Shown here piece after piece: positions 11,401 to 32,200 of a stretch of 64,000 nucleotides of DNA. The stretch is from assembly GCF_018812025.1 (NCBI RefSeq), contig NC_063053.1, positions 11,823,623 through 11,887,622 on the forward strand, written 5' to 3'. Position numbers and translations under genes: made by a program. Below the pieces are notes generated by a model. The model made no database searches, was not told the origin of the DNA, and saw only the letters and a program-made list of their open reading frames with translations. Position 1 is the stretch's first letter; each line of letters opens with the position of its first letter. The stretch is from Megalobrama amblycephala. Lineage: Eukaryota; Chordata; Actinopteri; Cypriniformes; Xenocyprididae.

Positions 11401-14400
11401 GATTTACTAATTCGTTCCCTTGAGTTACTAAAACGTGAGCACGATTTACTATTTACTATTTATTTTTACTATTTACTAACCACAATTTTAAACCCTTATG
11501 ACTTTTCATACATGGATCACAAAATTGTGTGAAAAAGAGCAGCTTGGTCGTTCTGTTAAAAACCTCAATTTCTGAACCTTCTAAGAAAGAAATTCCTGAA
11601 AGAAATGAGAGTAATTATTAGTATATTTTCATTTTTGGGAGAATTGTCCTTTAAACAGCTCCCATGTTTATCCAATCAGAGCTGACATCTGGTGTTTTGT
11701 AAGGTATGCATTAACAGTGGTGTTTATCACCTATAATATGCATAAAGGTAATTCTGTATGTATTAACAGTTGACATTATCGACACATAAAACATTTCACA
11801 ATTTCTAACCTTGGCTCCTGAGTTGGCGAGTGCTCTTAAATGTCACTGTTTGAAGTTCTTATCTGGATCTGGAGTTTAAGGCTTGTATTTATTGAGTTTT
11901 AGGCTTATTACTCTAAAGATGAATCATATGGTTGTTGAGTTTGTGCGTCATGTCTATATATATCTTTAATTGTTGTACTGTAAAGTTCACCGGAAAAAAT
12001 ACTGCTCTAATTAGCTATTGTGATTAAAAACTTCCCTGATTTGAACTTAACTAAACTTTCAAGATGTCATTTAAGAAAACTGCACATTTCAGGTTGACTA
12101 AACTTAATATTTTAAGGCAGCATAAATACTTTTTTTTTTCAGTGCTGTTGAAAACAGAGTTGAAAGGTATGTGTTTCCTGAAATAAACTACTATTTGGCA
12201 AAAAAGTTTGAAATGCTTAAAAGTACTTTCTTCATAGCTTCACTTTTAGCCAATATCTGTACATTTAGCCCCTGAGACATATTTAATTACAGGATTAGAT
12301 TATAGCTTCCTTGCGTCATAAATTTAATCTGTAAAAATTACCTGTAATAATGGAAGTCTTGCCACGGTTATTTAATTTACTGAAAGATATGCATGAATAG
12401 CTCCAAAGAATATTACAATGAACTCATGTGTAACGGCTAAATTGAGAGTTCCCTCCAGATGAACTTTACTGCAAACTTTACTGTATTTGTTTAAGTTTGG
12501 TTGTGGCAGACATGACCTCTAGATACCTAGTCAATGGCTTTTTTTATCTATATACAGTACAGTCCAAAAGTTTGGAACCACTAAGATTTTTAATGTTTTT
12601 AAAAGAAGTTTCGTCTGCTCACCAAGGCTACATTTATTTAATTAAAAATACAGTAAAAACAGTAATATTGTGAAATATTATTACAATTTAAAATAACTGT
12701 TTTCTATTTGAATATATTTCACAAAGTAATTTATTCCTGTGATGGCAAAGCTGAATTTTCAGCATCATTACTCCAGTCTTCAGTGTCACATGATCCTTCA
12801 GAAATCATTCTAATATGCTGATCTGCTGCTCAAGAAACATTTAATGTGTACAATTGTACAAAATATTTGTGTACAATATTTTTTTTCAGGATTATTTGAT
12901 GAATAGAAAGTTCAAAAGAACAGTGTTTATCTGAAATCTAATCTTTTGTAACATTATAAATGTCTTTACTGCCACTTTTGATTGATTTAATACATCCTTG
13001 CTGAATAAAAGTATTCATTTCTTTAATTTCTTTTCAAAAAAATAAAAATAAAAATTCTTACTGACCCCAAACTTTTGAACGGTAGTGTATAATGCTACAG
13101 AAGCTTTGTATTTCAGATAAATGCTGTTCTTTTGAACTTTCTATTCATCAAGGAATCCTGAAAAAAAAGTACACAACTGTTTTCAACATTGAAAATAATC
13201 ATAAATGTTTATTGAGCACCAAATCAGCATATTAGAATGATTTCTGAAGGATCATGTGACACTGAAGACTGGAGTAACGATGCTGAAAATTCAGCTTTGC
13301 ATCACAGGAATAAATTACTTTGTCAAATATATTTCAATAGTACACAGTTATTTTAAATTGTAATAATATTTCACAATATTACTGTTTTTTACTGTATTTT
13401 TAATTAAATAAATGTAGCCTTGGTGAGCAGACGAAACTTCTTTTAAAAACATTAAAAATCTTAGTGGTTCCAAACTTTTGGACTGTACTGTATATATATC
13501 TTCTACAGTTGACTAAAGGTCAGTCACATGTAGCCTGTGACATTTAGATTGACACGCACACATACACATTTGTTGTCACATTGTTTAATGTGTGAAATTA
13601 TATTCATATTCTTACCAAAAACAAATCTCACCTGAAGAACATAAGAGAAACAGTCTTGATACTGCTCTGTTTTTAACGTTCTTCCATTTACAAAAATCTC
13701 TCCCAGAAGGTTGCCAGATTTCCCAATTCGTCCTGCTATAGCATCTAACAGAGTGGTCTTTCCAGAGCCTTGAGAAAAGGGCAACAAGTTTATTACTTTA
13801 AGATATATTATCTTTGTAGCCTTATGTAATGTACAATTACATAATAAGTTGCCTTGTTCATTCTGTTGCTTACTGTTTGTTCAATTTAGTGTCTTAATGC
13901 ATATACAGTAACAATACTAGCAAGATCTATCAGAATATGATTTTTTGGTAACACTTTACAATAAGGTTCATTAGTTAAACATTAGTTAATGCATGAACTA
14001 ACATGAACTAACCATGAACAATACATTTGTTACTGTATTTACTAATCTTCATTAATGTTAGTTAATGAAAATACAGTTGTTCATTGTTTGTTCATGTTAG
14101 TTCACAGTGCATTAACTAGATTTTACAAGATTTTGATAATGTATTAGTAAATGTTGACATTAACATTAACAAAGATTAATAAATGCTGTAGAAGTGCAGT
14201 TCATTATTAGTTCATGTTAACTAATGTACCTTATTGTAACGTTAATGATTTTATTAATAACATTTTTTAAATCTGTCACTGGTTATTTTGTTAGTGGTCA
14301 TGCACTTAAACCCTTTAAGTAAATAAACAGAAAATCTACATTCCTTAAAATGTCACATTGACCATTACATTATCATTGTAAATAACACAAATAAACTCAT

Positions 14401-16478
14401 ACTGTAGCTGAGTATTTATTTCACAATACCATATTGTGGGCTCTGTAATTAAAATATGTTAACATTTTTAGCATTGCAGTCATTTTGTCTCCCAGGTTTT
14501 CAGTCACTTACCCGAGTTTCCCAGAATTCCCATTATCTGCCCACTGTCCACATGAAATGACACTTCATTCAGTATTTGTCTCGTCCATTTTTTTCTAAAA
14601 GATGAAAGGTCCCACCAGGGTCCTACACGTTCACTGTAACACACAGCAAATAAATGTTTATGAAAAGAACAAAAAGTAATTTTCAGTTTGTCAATATTTT
14701 GTCTTAAGCAGGATGGAAATGATTAAAGAAAAACACAGAAGTGAAGATGACACACTCTAAAATCATAGGTTAACAACAACACAGTTTGGGTAGTTCTTGA
14801 ACAAACACAGTACTGAGTAAACACAAGACCAAACACATTCTGGGTTAATCTGTCTGAGCATTTTTAGAGTGAATATGTACACTTTAATGAAAGACTAAAA
14901 GTCTAACAGTTGTATAATCGTTGCCATACAAAGTCAGATGACGAGATTACTATGGCATTTAAACGTTCATTCATTGATCATTTAATGGTAATTGCATGCT
15001 TAAAGATTATAATATGTTCATAATGTTAATATATCTGCCCTATGACTGGATTTTTACAAAGTAATATATGTGTAGCAGTAATCTGTCAATAAGCACATGT
15101 TCTGTAAGTGGTTAATCAACAGAATAATGCTGCACATTTAAGAAATGTAGATTATTTTTTTTAATTTAGAATTCTGCATAAATTTTGGCACATCATTCAT
15201 TTAAAAAAGAGAGATGAATAAATATAGTCCTATATTTGTGTATTTAGCATTTTTTATATATTACTATCGGACATCTTAAACAACAAGCTTCTATATTTTA
15301 ACGTCAATTAAAATTCACTTAAATGTATTTTTATGATACATCAGAAAATTCTTTCCTGTTATACACATTTTGATGACTTAACTGAATTAAAATGATCAAA
15401 ATGTTATATATTGTGTATTATATATCATGTACAATTTTTTTTTTAAAAGCATTTTAGTAACCAATAAGGTTACATTTTATTTCGATGTTCCACTTTAGAC
15501 ATTCTACTAACTATAAGTAACTTTGCAACTACATGTCAACTAACTCTCATAAAAGTATGTGTAGACTGTAGCAAACTGTTAGTAGACTGTTAGGTTAGTT
15601 AGTTGACATGTAGTTGCAAAGTTACTTATAGTTAGTAGCATGTCTAAAGTGGACCATCAAAAAAAAAAAGAAAAAAAAAAAGTGGGTAACATTTTATTTT
15701 ACAGTGGCGTAGTTACACATTACTACATGTACTTACTATAGTAATAACAGTAAATTATGCATAACTACAAGTAACTAACCCTAAACCAAACCCTAACCCT
15801 AACTGTAACTCTATAATAAGTACATGTAGTTAATTAATTGTACTCAGTACTTATTTGAGTAATTACAATGTAACTACGGCACTGTAAAATAAAGTGTAAC
15901 CAAAAAGTGTTATCATAAATAATATTAAATAATATTATGATTCTTTCAAGGTTTCAAGTTTTAATGGAGGGGTTTATTTTGTATTTTATAAGTGTATACG
16001 GTAAGTGAGTATTAGAAAGCTAAACATTGAAAGTTCTAAAACATTGACATTTGACATGATCTTAAGTGTTTATCATTTATTAAAATTGATGTTTGGTCAT
16101 ATACATGTGTCAGGTGCAGTGGTGGGTTTAACAGCCAGACTCAACATATTTACTCCTGAGCAAATTCAGAAACAAACGCAAGAGTTCATCGAGGTTCATC
16201 AAACACTTAATAACAGATTTACCAATAAACTGGTCCTAAATAATGGTTGAGGATTCAATGCTAACTTGCATCGACAATCATCGATTTCACCAGTTTCATT
16301 TCATATCAATGAGATATTCCTACCTCACAGTATAGGACACATTTTTGACGCTCAGGCAGCATGACGGATCTGTGCGGTCTGGGTTTGGACTGGCCGTCCC
16401 CATCTCTGACATCCCCTTAAAAGATTCATTCAACCCATTCTTCTGGAAAATGTCCTGCATGGAATAAGATTTCCTCAT
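2466..16478 (-). CDS. abcg5: Sterolin-1, ATP-binding cassette sterol half-transporter
   Basis: ABCG5 dimerises with ABCG8 at the apical membrane of enterocytes and hepatocytes and exports plant sterols and cholesterol. Thirteen coding exons join in frame to 652 codons (human about 651): 16324-16478, 14512-14633, 13632-13768, 10956-11054, 10601-10733, 9860-9999, 8697-8826, 8023-8236, 7532-7737, 6749-6887, 3900-4085, 3627-3739, 2466-2650. All junctions are GT-AG and phase-consistent. Visible motifs are Walker A GNSGSGKT (residues 90-97), signature [10 protein letters not shown] (197-206), Walker B VILLDEP (217-223), H-loop His254, the NPFDIYVDLTSVD linker, then a six-helix membrane domain with an NFTC glycosylation site (Asn588), ending KIRDHLIKR. 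The start at 16478 has A at -3; a second in-frame Met (codon 7, 16460) has a weaker context. As I recall, mammalian ABCG5 has ISTGE at the signature, so the canonical ISGGE here is notable. The gene is head to head with abcg8. Confidence 0.97.
2801..3447. mobile_element. Non-autonomous TIR element (MITE family A) in abcg5 intron 12
   Basis: Begins TA-CACTACCGTTCAAAG and ends AAACTTTTGAGCAATAGT, the family's imperfect terminal repeat. The internal sequence (ATCATGTGA...GAAGACTGGAGTAATGAT, GCAGCCTTGGTGAGC) recurs in several other places in this window in both orientations. No open frame. Probably a Tc1/mariner-type MITE, judging by the TA flanks of better-preserved copies. Confidence 0.8.
5013..5158 (+). 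repeat. 73-bp tandem duplication
   Basis: Two head-to-tail copies, 5013-5085 and 5086-5158, start ACAAATTCATATAAAG and end ACCATGGCTT, with only a few mismatches. The second copy abuts the next transposon. The duplication opens short frames on the plus strand that are not genes. Confidence 0.9.
5159..6138 (+). mobile_element. TIR element family B (AGGTGCCCTAG ends), ~980 bp
   Basis: Starts AAAGGTGCCCTAGA and ends GGGCACCTTTAA, an inverted terminal pair; the right end carries a TTAA. Copies of the same element lie at about 20964-21896 (same orientation, right end lost) and 30206-31119 (opposite orientation, clean TTAA on both sides). Shared internal blocks include GTCTAAGGTGTCCCCTGAAT and CAGTGCATAAACAAAGTT. 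No coding capacity seen. Confidence 0.85.
8326..8593. repeat. Dispersed TIR-type repeat in abcg5 intron 7
   Basis: Begins GATAACACTTTAGTTTAGGGTCCAA and ends near TTGGACTCTAATCTCAAGTGTGACC, an imperfect inverted pair of about 25 bp. A related opening, GGTAACACTTTACAATAAGG, is found at 13947. Non-coding. Confidence 0.65.
9046..9412. mobile_element. TTAA-flanked TIR element family C (AGGTGCTCTAAG ends)
   Basis: Terminal repeats AGGTGCTCTAAGCGAT and, inverted, AGGTGCTCTAAGTGAT are flanked by TTAA at 9042-9045 and 9413-9416, a target-site duplication. The element is 367 bp long, contains a (GGA)n run at 9300-9330, and sits in abcg5 intron 6. It has no open frame. The ends resemble family B's AGGTGCCCTAG, suggesting mobilisation by related transposases. 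Confidence 0.8.
12555..13490. mobile_element. Long foldback (inverted repeat) element in abcg5 intron 3
   Basis: The outermost ~280-350 bp at each end are near-identical inverted copies. The left end starts CAGTACAGTCCAAAAGTTTGG and the right end is its exact reverse complement; both are flanked by TA. An internal family A terminus (TTTTGAACGGTAGTG) at about 13074-13088 shows that it is built from two family A elements facing each other. Non-coding; would form a long hairpin in the pre-mRNA. Confidence 0.85.
13947..14240. repeat. Dispersed palindromic repeat in abcg5 intron 2
   Basis: Starts GGTAACACTTTACAATAAGG and ends CCTTATTGTAAC, an inverted terminal pair. The interior is rich in TTAGTTAATG/CATTAACTAA modules in both orientations. 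This is a cyprinid-type non-coding repeat. Confidence 0.75.
15470..15660. repeat. Palindromic element in abcg5 intron 1 (first of two)
   Basis: The left arm (CCACTTTAGACATTCTACTAAC ... CTACATGTCAACTAAC) is repeated inverted on the right (GTTAGTTGACATGTAG ... GCATGTCTAAAGTGG), giving arms of about 75 bp. It is followed by an A-rich tract and a second palindrome. Confidence 0.85.
15684..15900. repeat. Palindromic element with telomere-like core in abcg5 intron 1
   Basis: Ends GGGTAACATTTTATTTTACAGT and ACTGTAAAATAAAGTGTAAC are inverted repeats. The middle (15778-15803) has a degenerate run of CCCTAA units, a telomere-like motif. Non-coding. Confidence 0.8.
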
Positions 16479-16750
16479 TGTCTCTTATTAATTGTCAAAC
16501 TAGCCTGAATATCAATGTGACAGTCAGGTCCACGTCTTCAGCTGTCTGAACTCTCCAGCTTGTATTTCACTGATTAAGCTGGAACCATAAACAGTGACTC
16601 TTATCAGTAGAACTTTGCTCCATTTGCTATATAGAGGAGCTTCTCTCGACCATCTGTCCTCAGTTTTTTCAGGACAACAAGAGGAGCAGGTACTTCTCTA
16701 AGCAGGACACCAGACCAGAGGGGCAAAGACCCCTTTTCGCCACATCCACC
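16479..16750. promoter_or_regulatory. Shared bidirectional abcg5/abcg8 promoter and 5' UTRs
   Basis: Only 272 bp separate the two divergent start codons, so both core promoters and 5' UTRs fall here or overlap. Seen: a GATA-type site CTTATCAG (16600-16607); a DR1-like GGGGCAAAGACCC (about 16720-16732), close to an HNF4 site; and a TATA-like TATATAG (16628-16634) about 120 bp upstream of abcg8. In mammals the short intergenic region of this pair is known to respond to HNF4alpha and GATA factors. Functional use in this fish is inferred from motif and position. No clear DR4 (LXR) element was seen. Confidence 0.75.
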
Positions 16751-25927
<9,177 letters not shown>

Positions 25928-26274
25928 GGAGGACAGATCAAATCAGCAGCATAAAATCTGGTCCACATTGCAGCTTGTTCCTGCTAAGACGCCAATCTTA
26001 TAACTACAGATCTTATAAAACAACTCTGTCACAAAAATGAATATGTTATGCCAAATATTTTGAAGATTCAAAGTATGGAATCTCATTGTTTTACTCTTTA
26101 CGGACAGTTTATTCAGTGTACTGATGCATTTCATCTATTGAGTTCATTCACAACAGAATAACCTCTGGTTTTCATTTGTTTTAGTGGAGTTTGAGGGCTT
26201 CTGAGCTCACAGTGGGTGATTGAGGTTGAAACTACGTCAACTTATGTTGAGTTTCGTTGTACTACCATTAACTG

Positions 26275-26288
26275 CCGCTGGGTGGCAG
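26275..26288 (+). promoter_or_regulatory. CTCF-like motif
   Basis: CCGCTGGGTGGCAG fits the CTCF core CCASYAGRKGGCRS at 12 of 14 positions. It lies about 350 bp past the abcg8 stop. Binding is inferred. Confidence 0.4.
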
Positions 26289-26715
26289 TAACATACTATG
26301 TTTTTTCACTCTTTAAAGTTTACTTAATTATTAATTTTTTAGGTAAACCACTAGACATCACGTTTGGTAGATACCTTTCAACAAATTTACTGTAACATGT
26401 CACAATTTAGTTTTCATTTATTACCTTTTTTTTTTGTAAAGCATAATCGTTTGTATGTATAATGTTATTATTGAACAGTGTACTACAGGAGCTTTGAAAG
26501 CTTTGTTAAATGTTTAGAAAACAAAACGCTTGTTTTAAAATGATTTTAATATAGACACTGCTCTGGTGCAATATACAGATGCTAAGATTTAGGCCTTAGA
26601 ATTTGCTACTCAGAATGAATTTGTGTTTGATTCCACATGCCTGTTGTTATATTTTTAATGCAGTGTGATGTTGAACACATTTGAATGTTTGAGAGATAAA
26701 AATAACTGCAAGAGA

Positions 26716-26721
26716 AATAAA
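26716..26721 (+). terminator. Candidate abcg8 poly(A) signal
   Basis: AATAAA about 790 bp after the stop codon, followed by A-rich and then GT-containing sequence. Other sites are possible. Confidence 0.4.
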
Positions 26722-28484
26722 AAAAGAAAAACTACTGATGTGATGTTTCAAACATTACAATTAAGACAATTATGTAGCCTATTATTGACAATTAAGTAAA
26801 CAACCTAATGTCAAAGTCAGTGACACAGGAACAAATTTATTTGGCCAAGTTTCTTAAAAATTAAGAGCAATATATTTTATCAGACTTGTTAATCTGTTTC
26901 AGTCACGTGACATTCCCGCTCATCCCCCATATTTGTGTGTTAGTCTATTTCTGCAACATAAGAAAATAAAATGCTTTGGTAAATCATCATAAGCATGACA
27001 TAGAAAGTAATTATTGCCACATATCGAAACAATGACATACTAGATCATAGTTACGACATAAACAGTTGAAATAACGACATACTAATTATGACTTGTGAAA
27101 ATTATGTCATTATGACAAAAAGTTAAAAGTATGTGTTATGACATTAAAAGTCATAATTATAAAAGTCAAATAATTTCGACTTTTTATAGGCTACATTAAT
27201 CATAAAAAAAAAAAAAAAAATAAAAAATCATAATTATGATTTACCAAAGCATGATTTTTTTCTTCCATAATCTTCCATATTAATGACCATCAATAGGGAA
27301 AAGAACTTAATCCACAATCCACTAGTTTTATGGCTTACCGCACTTAACTAGACATTCTTCTAGTTATTTCCACATAGCGGCTAGAGTCGAAAGTCTCGCG
27401 CATTCCCAGGAAATATCTGACTTCCACATTGAAAAATAAGGTGAATATGGAGATGAATTGTGTATTAAGTATATTTGGCAGTGTCTGTGTCAACTTGAGA
27501 TCTGTAAAAATGTTTTTTATGACCTGGGATGGATCAAATCCAGCGATCAACGTTTTTTCTTCGTATCTACTGTATGTTGCATGAGCAGCAAAGTCACGTG
27601 AGTGAAACAGATCGAACAGCAAACAATATTGTCATATTATAGTATCTCTTAGTGTGGGGATACATATAATTTGAAGTAGGCTAGTCTTAAAATATCTGAC
27701 AGGGAAAAGTATCAACAATAATGTTTCTTAAAATGGAGGAAATTGAAACGCGCCACGTCTGTATGACTTAAGTGTGAGTTTCTGTGAAGACAAAAATGGT
27801 AAGCTAGATCCACTTTAAGTAGTATATTTCCAAACTGTTTTGATATCATCATTTATATATCATTTTAAAATGTAATGATGCAATAGTGAGCTTGCTAAGA
27901 GCTCTTAAAAGATAATGTCATCCCTCTAAGGCATCTCATCATCTTTTTACTCTGCCATATGAATTTGGCTTGAATAAATCCTCAGGTCTTCTCCACCTCT
28001 CCTGAGCTTCATGACTGAGGAGAAAACAGCCGTCCACCTCCCTTTGAGACAGACAACTGCAGGAGAATGAGATCCACTGCAATATGACACATCAAAAAAC
28101 ACTAAAACATGCAGGAATGTTACATAACGTTATATAGTTTAAATATAAATTCATACTTTTAAGACATTATGTATTAAATTGATCAAAAGTGACAGTAAAT
28201 ACATTTTAAAAGAATGAATTGGGATTGGGAATGTTGGAATACAGAGTGCTTGACAAATTTTATTGGTTTATGTTTAATATCTAAACTTTTTTTTTTTTAT
28301 GTTGTCTATATTAGAAAATTGAAGAACATGCTCCAACATATTACTGGTATTCAATGACTTTTGCAGCGACAATATTGTCATGAGAGAGAGGTCAGAGGTC
28401 GAACTCACACTAGTAAAGACACCAGAACAGAAGGGCTGGTCCTCCGGCGGTCACACTGAAATCTCTTTAGACTTCAGTTGACTG

Positions 28485-28498
28485 CCACTTGATGGCAG
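28485..28498 (+). promoter_or_regulatory. CTCF-like motif
   Basis: CCACTTGATGGCAG fits CCASYAGRKGGCRS at 13 of 14 positions, about 770 bp beyond the lrpprc stop codon and in the same orientation as the motif at 26275. Binding is inferred. Confidence 0.45.
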
Positions 28499-29099
28499 CG
28501 ATGTTCTGTTTGTTTCTTTCCACACTTTTGTTCAATTTGGCAAGAGATTACAGTTGTGCTTTGGTAAATATCTATAAACTGCTTCTCTTTGTTCTAGTCT
28601 GAATGTTTATTTATTCAAATATGTAGAAGATTTTACCGCTCATCAAAGCGTGCACCAAAAAGGCTCTATCAAAAATCTTTTGAAAGGTTTTGTAAGTCAC
28701 ACCAGAAATGCACTTGTTTTAAAAGCTAAGATAATGTAGGCTTATTTTTGCACTTGTGCTAAATCCTGATAAATGCATGTTCTGAAGGAAAAAACAAAAC
28801 AGGATGCATGTCAGCTGATCCATGAGTGTTCAAATGAGATGTTTATTATACTGTACAGCTCTGTATATATTTCTACATAACTAAGCATATGGATAATGAA
28901 CCGCTAAAGAAATTTACTAAGCATTTTACAAATCCATATTGCCATATTAATGCATCTTACATGAACACATTTCCATTTTTAGAAGTCAATACTTGCATTA
29001 GTTGAAAACAGCTCATTATGTGACTCTCTGAAGAACAAACAAAAGAAAAGATTAAAAAAAAGAAACTAATGAAAGAACCACTGAAGTTTCAGGTTCACA

Positions 29100-29105
29100 T
29101 TTATT
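29100..29105 (-). terminator. Candidate lrpprc poly(A) signal
   Basis: AATAAA on the minus strand, about 150 bp after the lrpprc stop codon. It is the nearest canonical signal. Confidence 0.5.
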
Positions 29106-29255
29106 TGCATAAATATTTATGTACACAACTATATCTTGACATCATAATGAAGGGCAAAAACAAACAATCACAGTATAACACAAAAGCTGTGCACATCTGT
29201 TGTTCATTAAAAAAAAAATGAAAAAAAAAATTGGATGAAATGAGGGAAGGTGTTT

Positions 29256-32200
29256 TTAGTCGTCGGCCGGCCCTACGGATTCTAAGCGCTGCTTCTTCAG
29301 TTTGTCTGCGTAGAAACGAAACGACTCCTGCAGGACAAAAAACAAAGCATTTTTCATATATTTTCACTCAGTAAAAGGCAAAACAAGCCAAAATTCTCCA
29401 ATTCTCTGTTGTGTTGTTTTCCTGTGTGTAGTTGTGTTTCCTGCCCTCTAGGGCAAACTAATAACAACCACACGGTCCAAACAAATCCAACGCTCTTGTT
29501 TCATCTTACAAACCATATTAATTCACAAAATAACATATTTACTGGCTCCCCCTCCCGTAATTAAGTAGCAACGGCTCTCTATTTTTGGAAGGTGAGTGCT
29601 TTTAGAAGATTACCATTTCTCCAACAATGTATATTCCCTTATTAATGGGGTAATTAAAGTCGATAAATAACAGCTGCTGTGTACGAGAAATGAGGCCAGA
29701 TGTGAACGGCACCTCAAATCTCTCCTTATCGCCTCTCTCCGGAGGCTCTTTGTACTGTGGTATTAGCAGCGGCCGCGGGAGCGAAGGAGGCAGCGGAGTT
29801 GAATGGAGCGGGATGGAGTGCTACCTGAGATTGCTTTGTGAGAACTTAAAAGGTGCACTGAGAGCGCAATGGTGTGGTGAGTTTTGTAGATGGCTGGCAG
29901 TCTCTTATAAAGCTGTTCAAAAACACCGGAGCGCGGTTCTGACAGGTAGTAAATAATACACAAGTGTGTGAGGTTGACTGAAGCGGCTCTTACACTACTG
30001 TAAAAGTAGGGGGATTTCAGGTTATCACTGTGACTTGAAACTGGACCCTAATCAATTAGCGCTTGACCAACTTCACATGGTTATTATATAAAAAAAATCT
30101 TGACATCTAGTTTCGCTCAAAAATCACAACTGCCCACACAGCATGTGTGATTCATGAAGAAGCTCATGTCATGAAGAGAGCAATTTGTTGCATAATACCA
30201 CTTAAAGGTGCCCTAGAATTAAAAATGTAATTTATATTGGCATAGTTAAATAACAAGAGTTCAGTACATGGAAATGAAATACAGTGAGTCTCAAACTCCA
30301 TTGTTTCCTCCTTCTTATATAAATCTCATTTGTTTAAAAGACCTCTGAAGAACAGGCGAATCTATGTACGCCCCCAATATTTGCATATGCCAGCTCATGT
30401 TCAAAGCATTAGACAAGGGCAGGACGTCTGGATGTGCACAGCTGAATCATCAGACTAGGTAAGCAAGCAAGAACAAGAGGAAAATGGCAGATGGAGCAAT
30501 AATAACTGACATGATCCATGATAACATGATATTTTTTAGTGATATTTGTAAACTGTCTTTCTAAATGTTTCGTTAGCATATTGCTAATGTACTGTTAAAT
30601 GTGGTTAAAGTTACCAGTGTTTCTTATTGTATTCACGGAGACAAGAGCCATCGTTATTTTCATTATTAAACACTTGCAGTCTGTATAATTCATACAACTT
30701 CATTCCTTATAAATCTCTCCAACAGTGTAGCATTAGCCCTTTAGCCACGGAGCACAGCCTCAAATTCATTCAGAATCAATGTAAACATCCAAATAAATAC
30801 AATACTCACATAATCCGACGCATGCATGCAGTATGCACGACGAACACTTTGTAAAGATCCATTTTGAGGGTTATATTAGCAGTGTAAACTTTGTTTATGC
30901 ACTGTTTAAGGCAAGCGCGAGCTCCGCGGGCGGGGAGCGTGAGCATTTAAAGGGGCCGCAACATGAATCGGTGCATTTCTAATTATGCCCCAAAATAGGC
31001 AGTTAAAAAAATGAATTAAAAAAAATCTGTGGGGTATTTTGAGCTGAAACTTCACAGACACATTCAGGGGACACCTTAGACTTATATTACATCTTGTAAA
31101 AAAGCATTCGATGGCACCTTTAAGCAAACATCTACATTACTGTGCAAAAGGTTTTAGTCAGTAAGATTTTTTGCATACCACGGCTGCATTTATTTGATCA
31201 AAAATACAGTAAAAACTGTGAAATGTTTTCTATTTCAATATATTTTGTGATGCAAAATTTTCAGCATCATTACTCCAGCCTTCAGTGTCACATGATCCTT
31301 CAGAAATCATTCTAATAGGCTGATTTGCTGCTCAGGAAACCTTTCTTATTATTGTCGTTGTTAAAAACCGCTGCTTATTATTTTCATGGAAACCATGACA
31401 TTTTTATTCAGGACTCTTTGATGAATATAAAGTGTAAATGAACAGCATTTATTTGAAATAGAATTCTTTTCTAACATTACAAATGTTTTTACTGTCAATT
31501 TTTTAAATCAATTTAGCGAATGCTCTCTAAATAAAAGTACTAACTTACAACATAATGACCACAAACTTGTGAACAGTAGTGTAGTTTTGCAGAAGGAAAC
31601 ATACCACTCTATATTCACTGTGTGAATATTCTATGTGTTAAGTAGGGCTGAATGATATATGAAATATTCACTGTATTTGTGATTCTTTTGCTAGAGATAT
31701 AAACACTTGCGACATCATGAAAATCGCAAAGATTTGAATGTGCTTACAATTTGGCTATCAAGTTTTTTTCCCATCTTTCCAGCCTTTCCTCGTCTCACAA
31801 CACAGTATGAAATACCCTAGTTGTAATGGGTGGTTATTTGAGTTACTGTTGCCTTTCTATCAGCTCGAACCAGTCTGGCCAATCTCCTCTGACATCTGGC
31901 TTCAACAAGGCATTTTCACCCACAGAACTGACGCTCACTGTATATTTTCTCTTTTTCGACCATTCTCTGCAAACCCTAGAGATGGTTGTGCTTGAAAATC
32001 CCAGTAGATCAGCAGTTTCTGAAGTATGTCTGGCACCAACAACACCTAACATTCAATGTCACTTAAATCATCTTTCTTCCCCATTCTGATCCTCAGTTTG
32101 AACTTCAGCTGATCATCTTTACCATCCTTGCATCCCAATGTGCATACTATCCGCCCTAAATAGCAATGAATATTACTAGTGTGACATACTATTTAGGATG

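Larger units (their letters stand above)
25928..29255. other. abcg8-lrpprc convergent intergenic region
   Basis: This holds the abcg8 3' UTR and flank and, from the right, the lrpprc 3' UTR. It contains two CTCF-like motifs (26275-26288, 28485-28498), an AT-rich stretch at 27000-27250 with repeated CATAATTATGAC-like units, and short A tracts. No third gene was recognised; open frames here are short and lack splice or family support. Confidence 0.7.
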
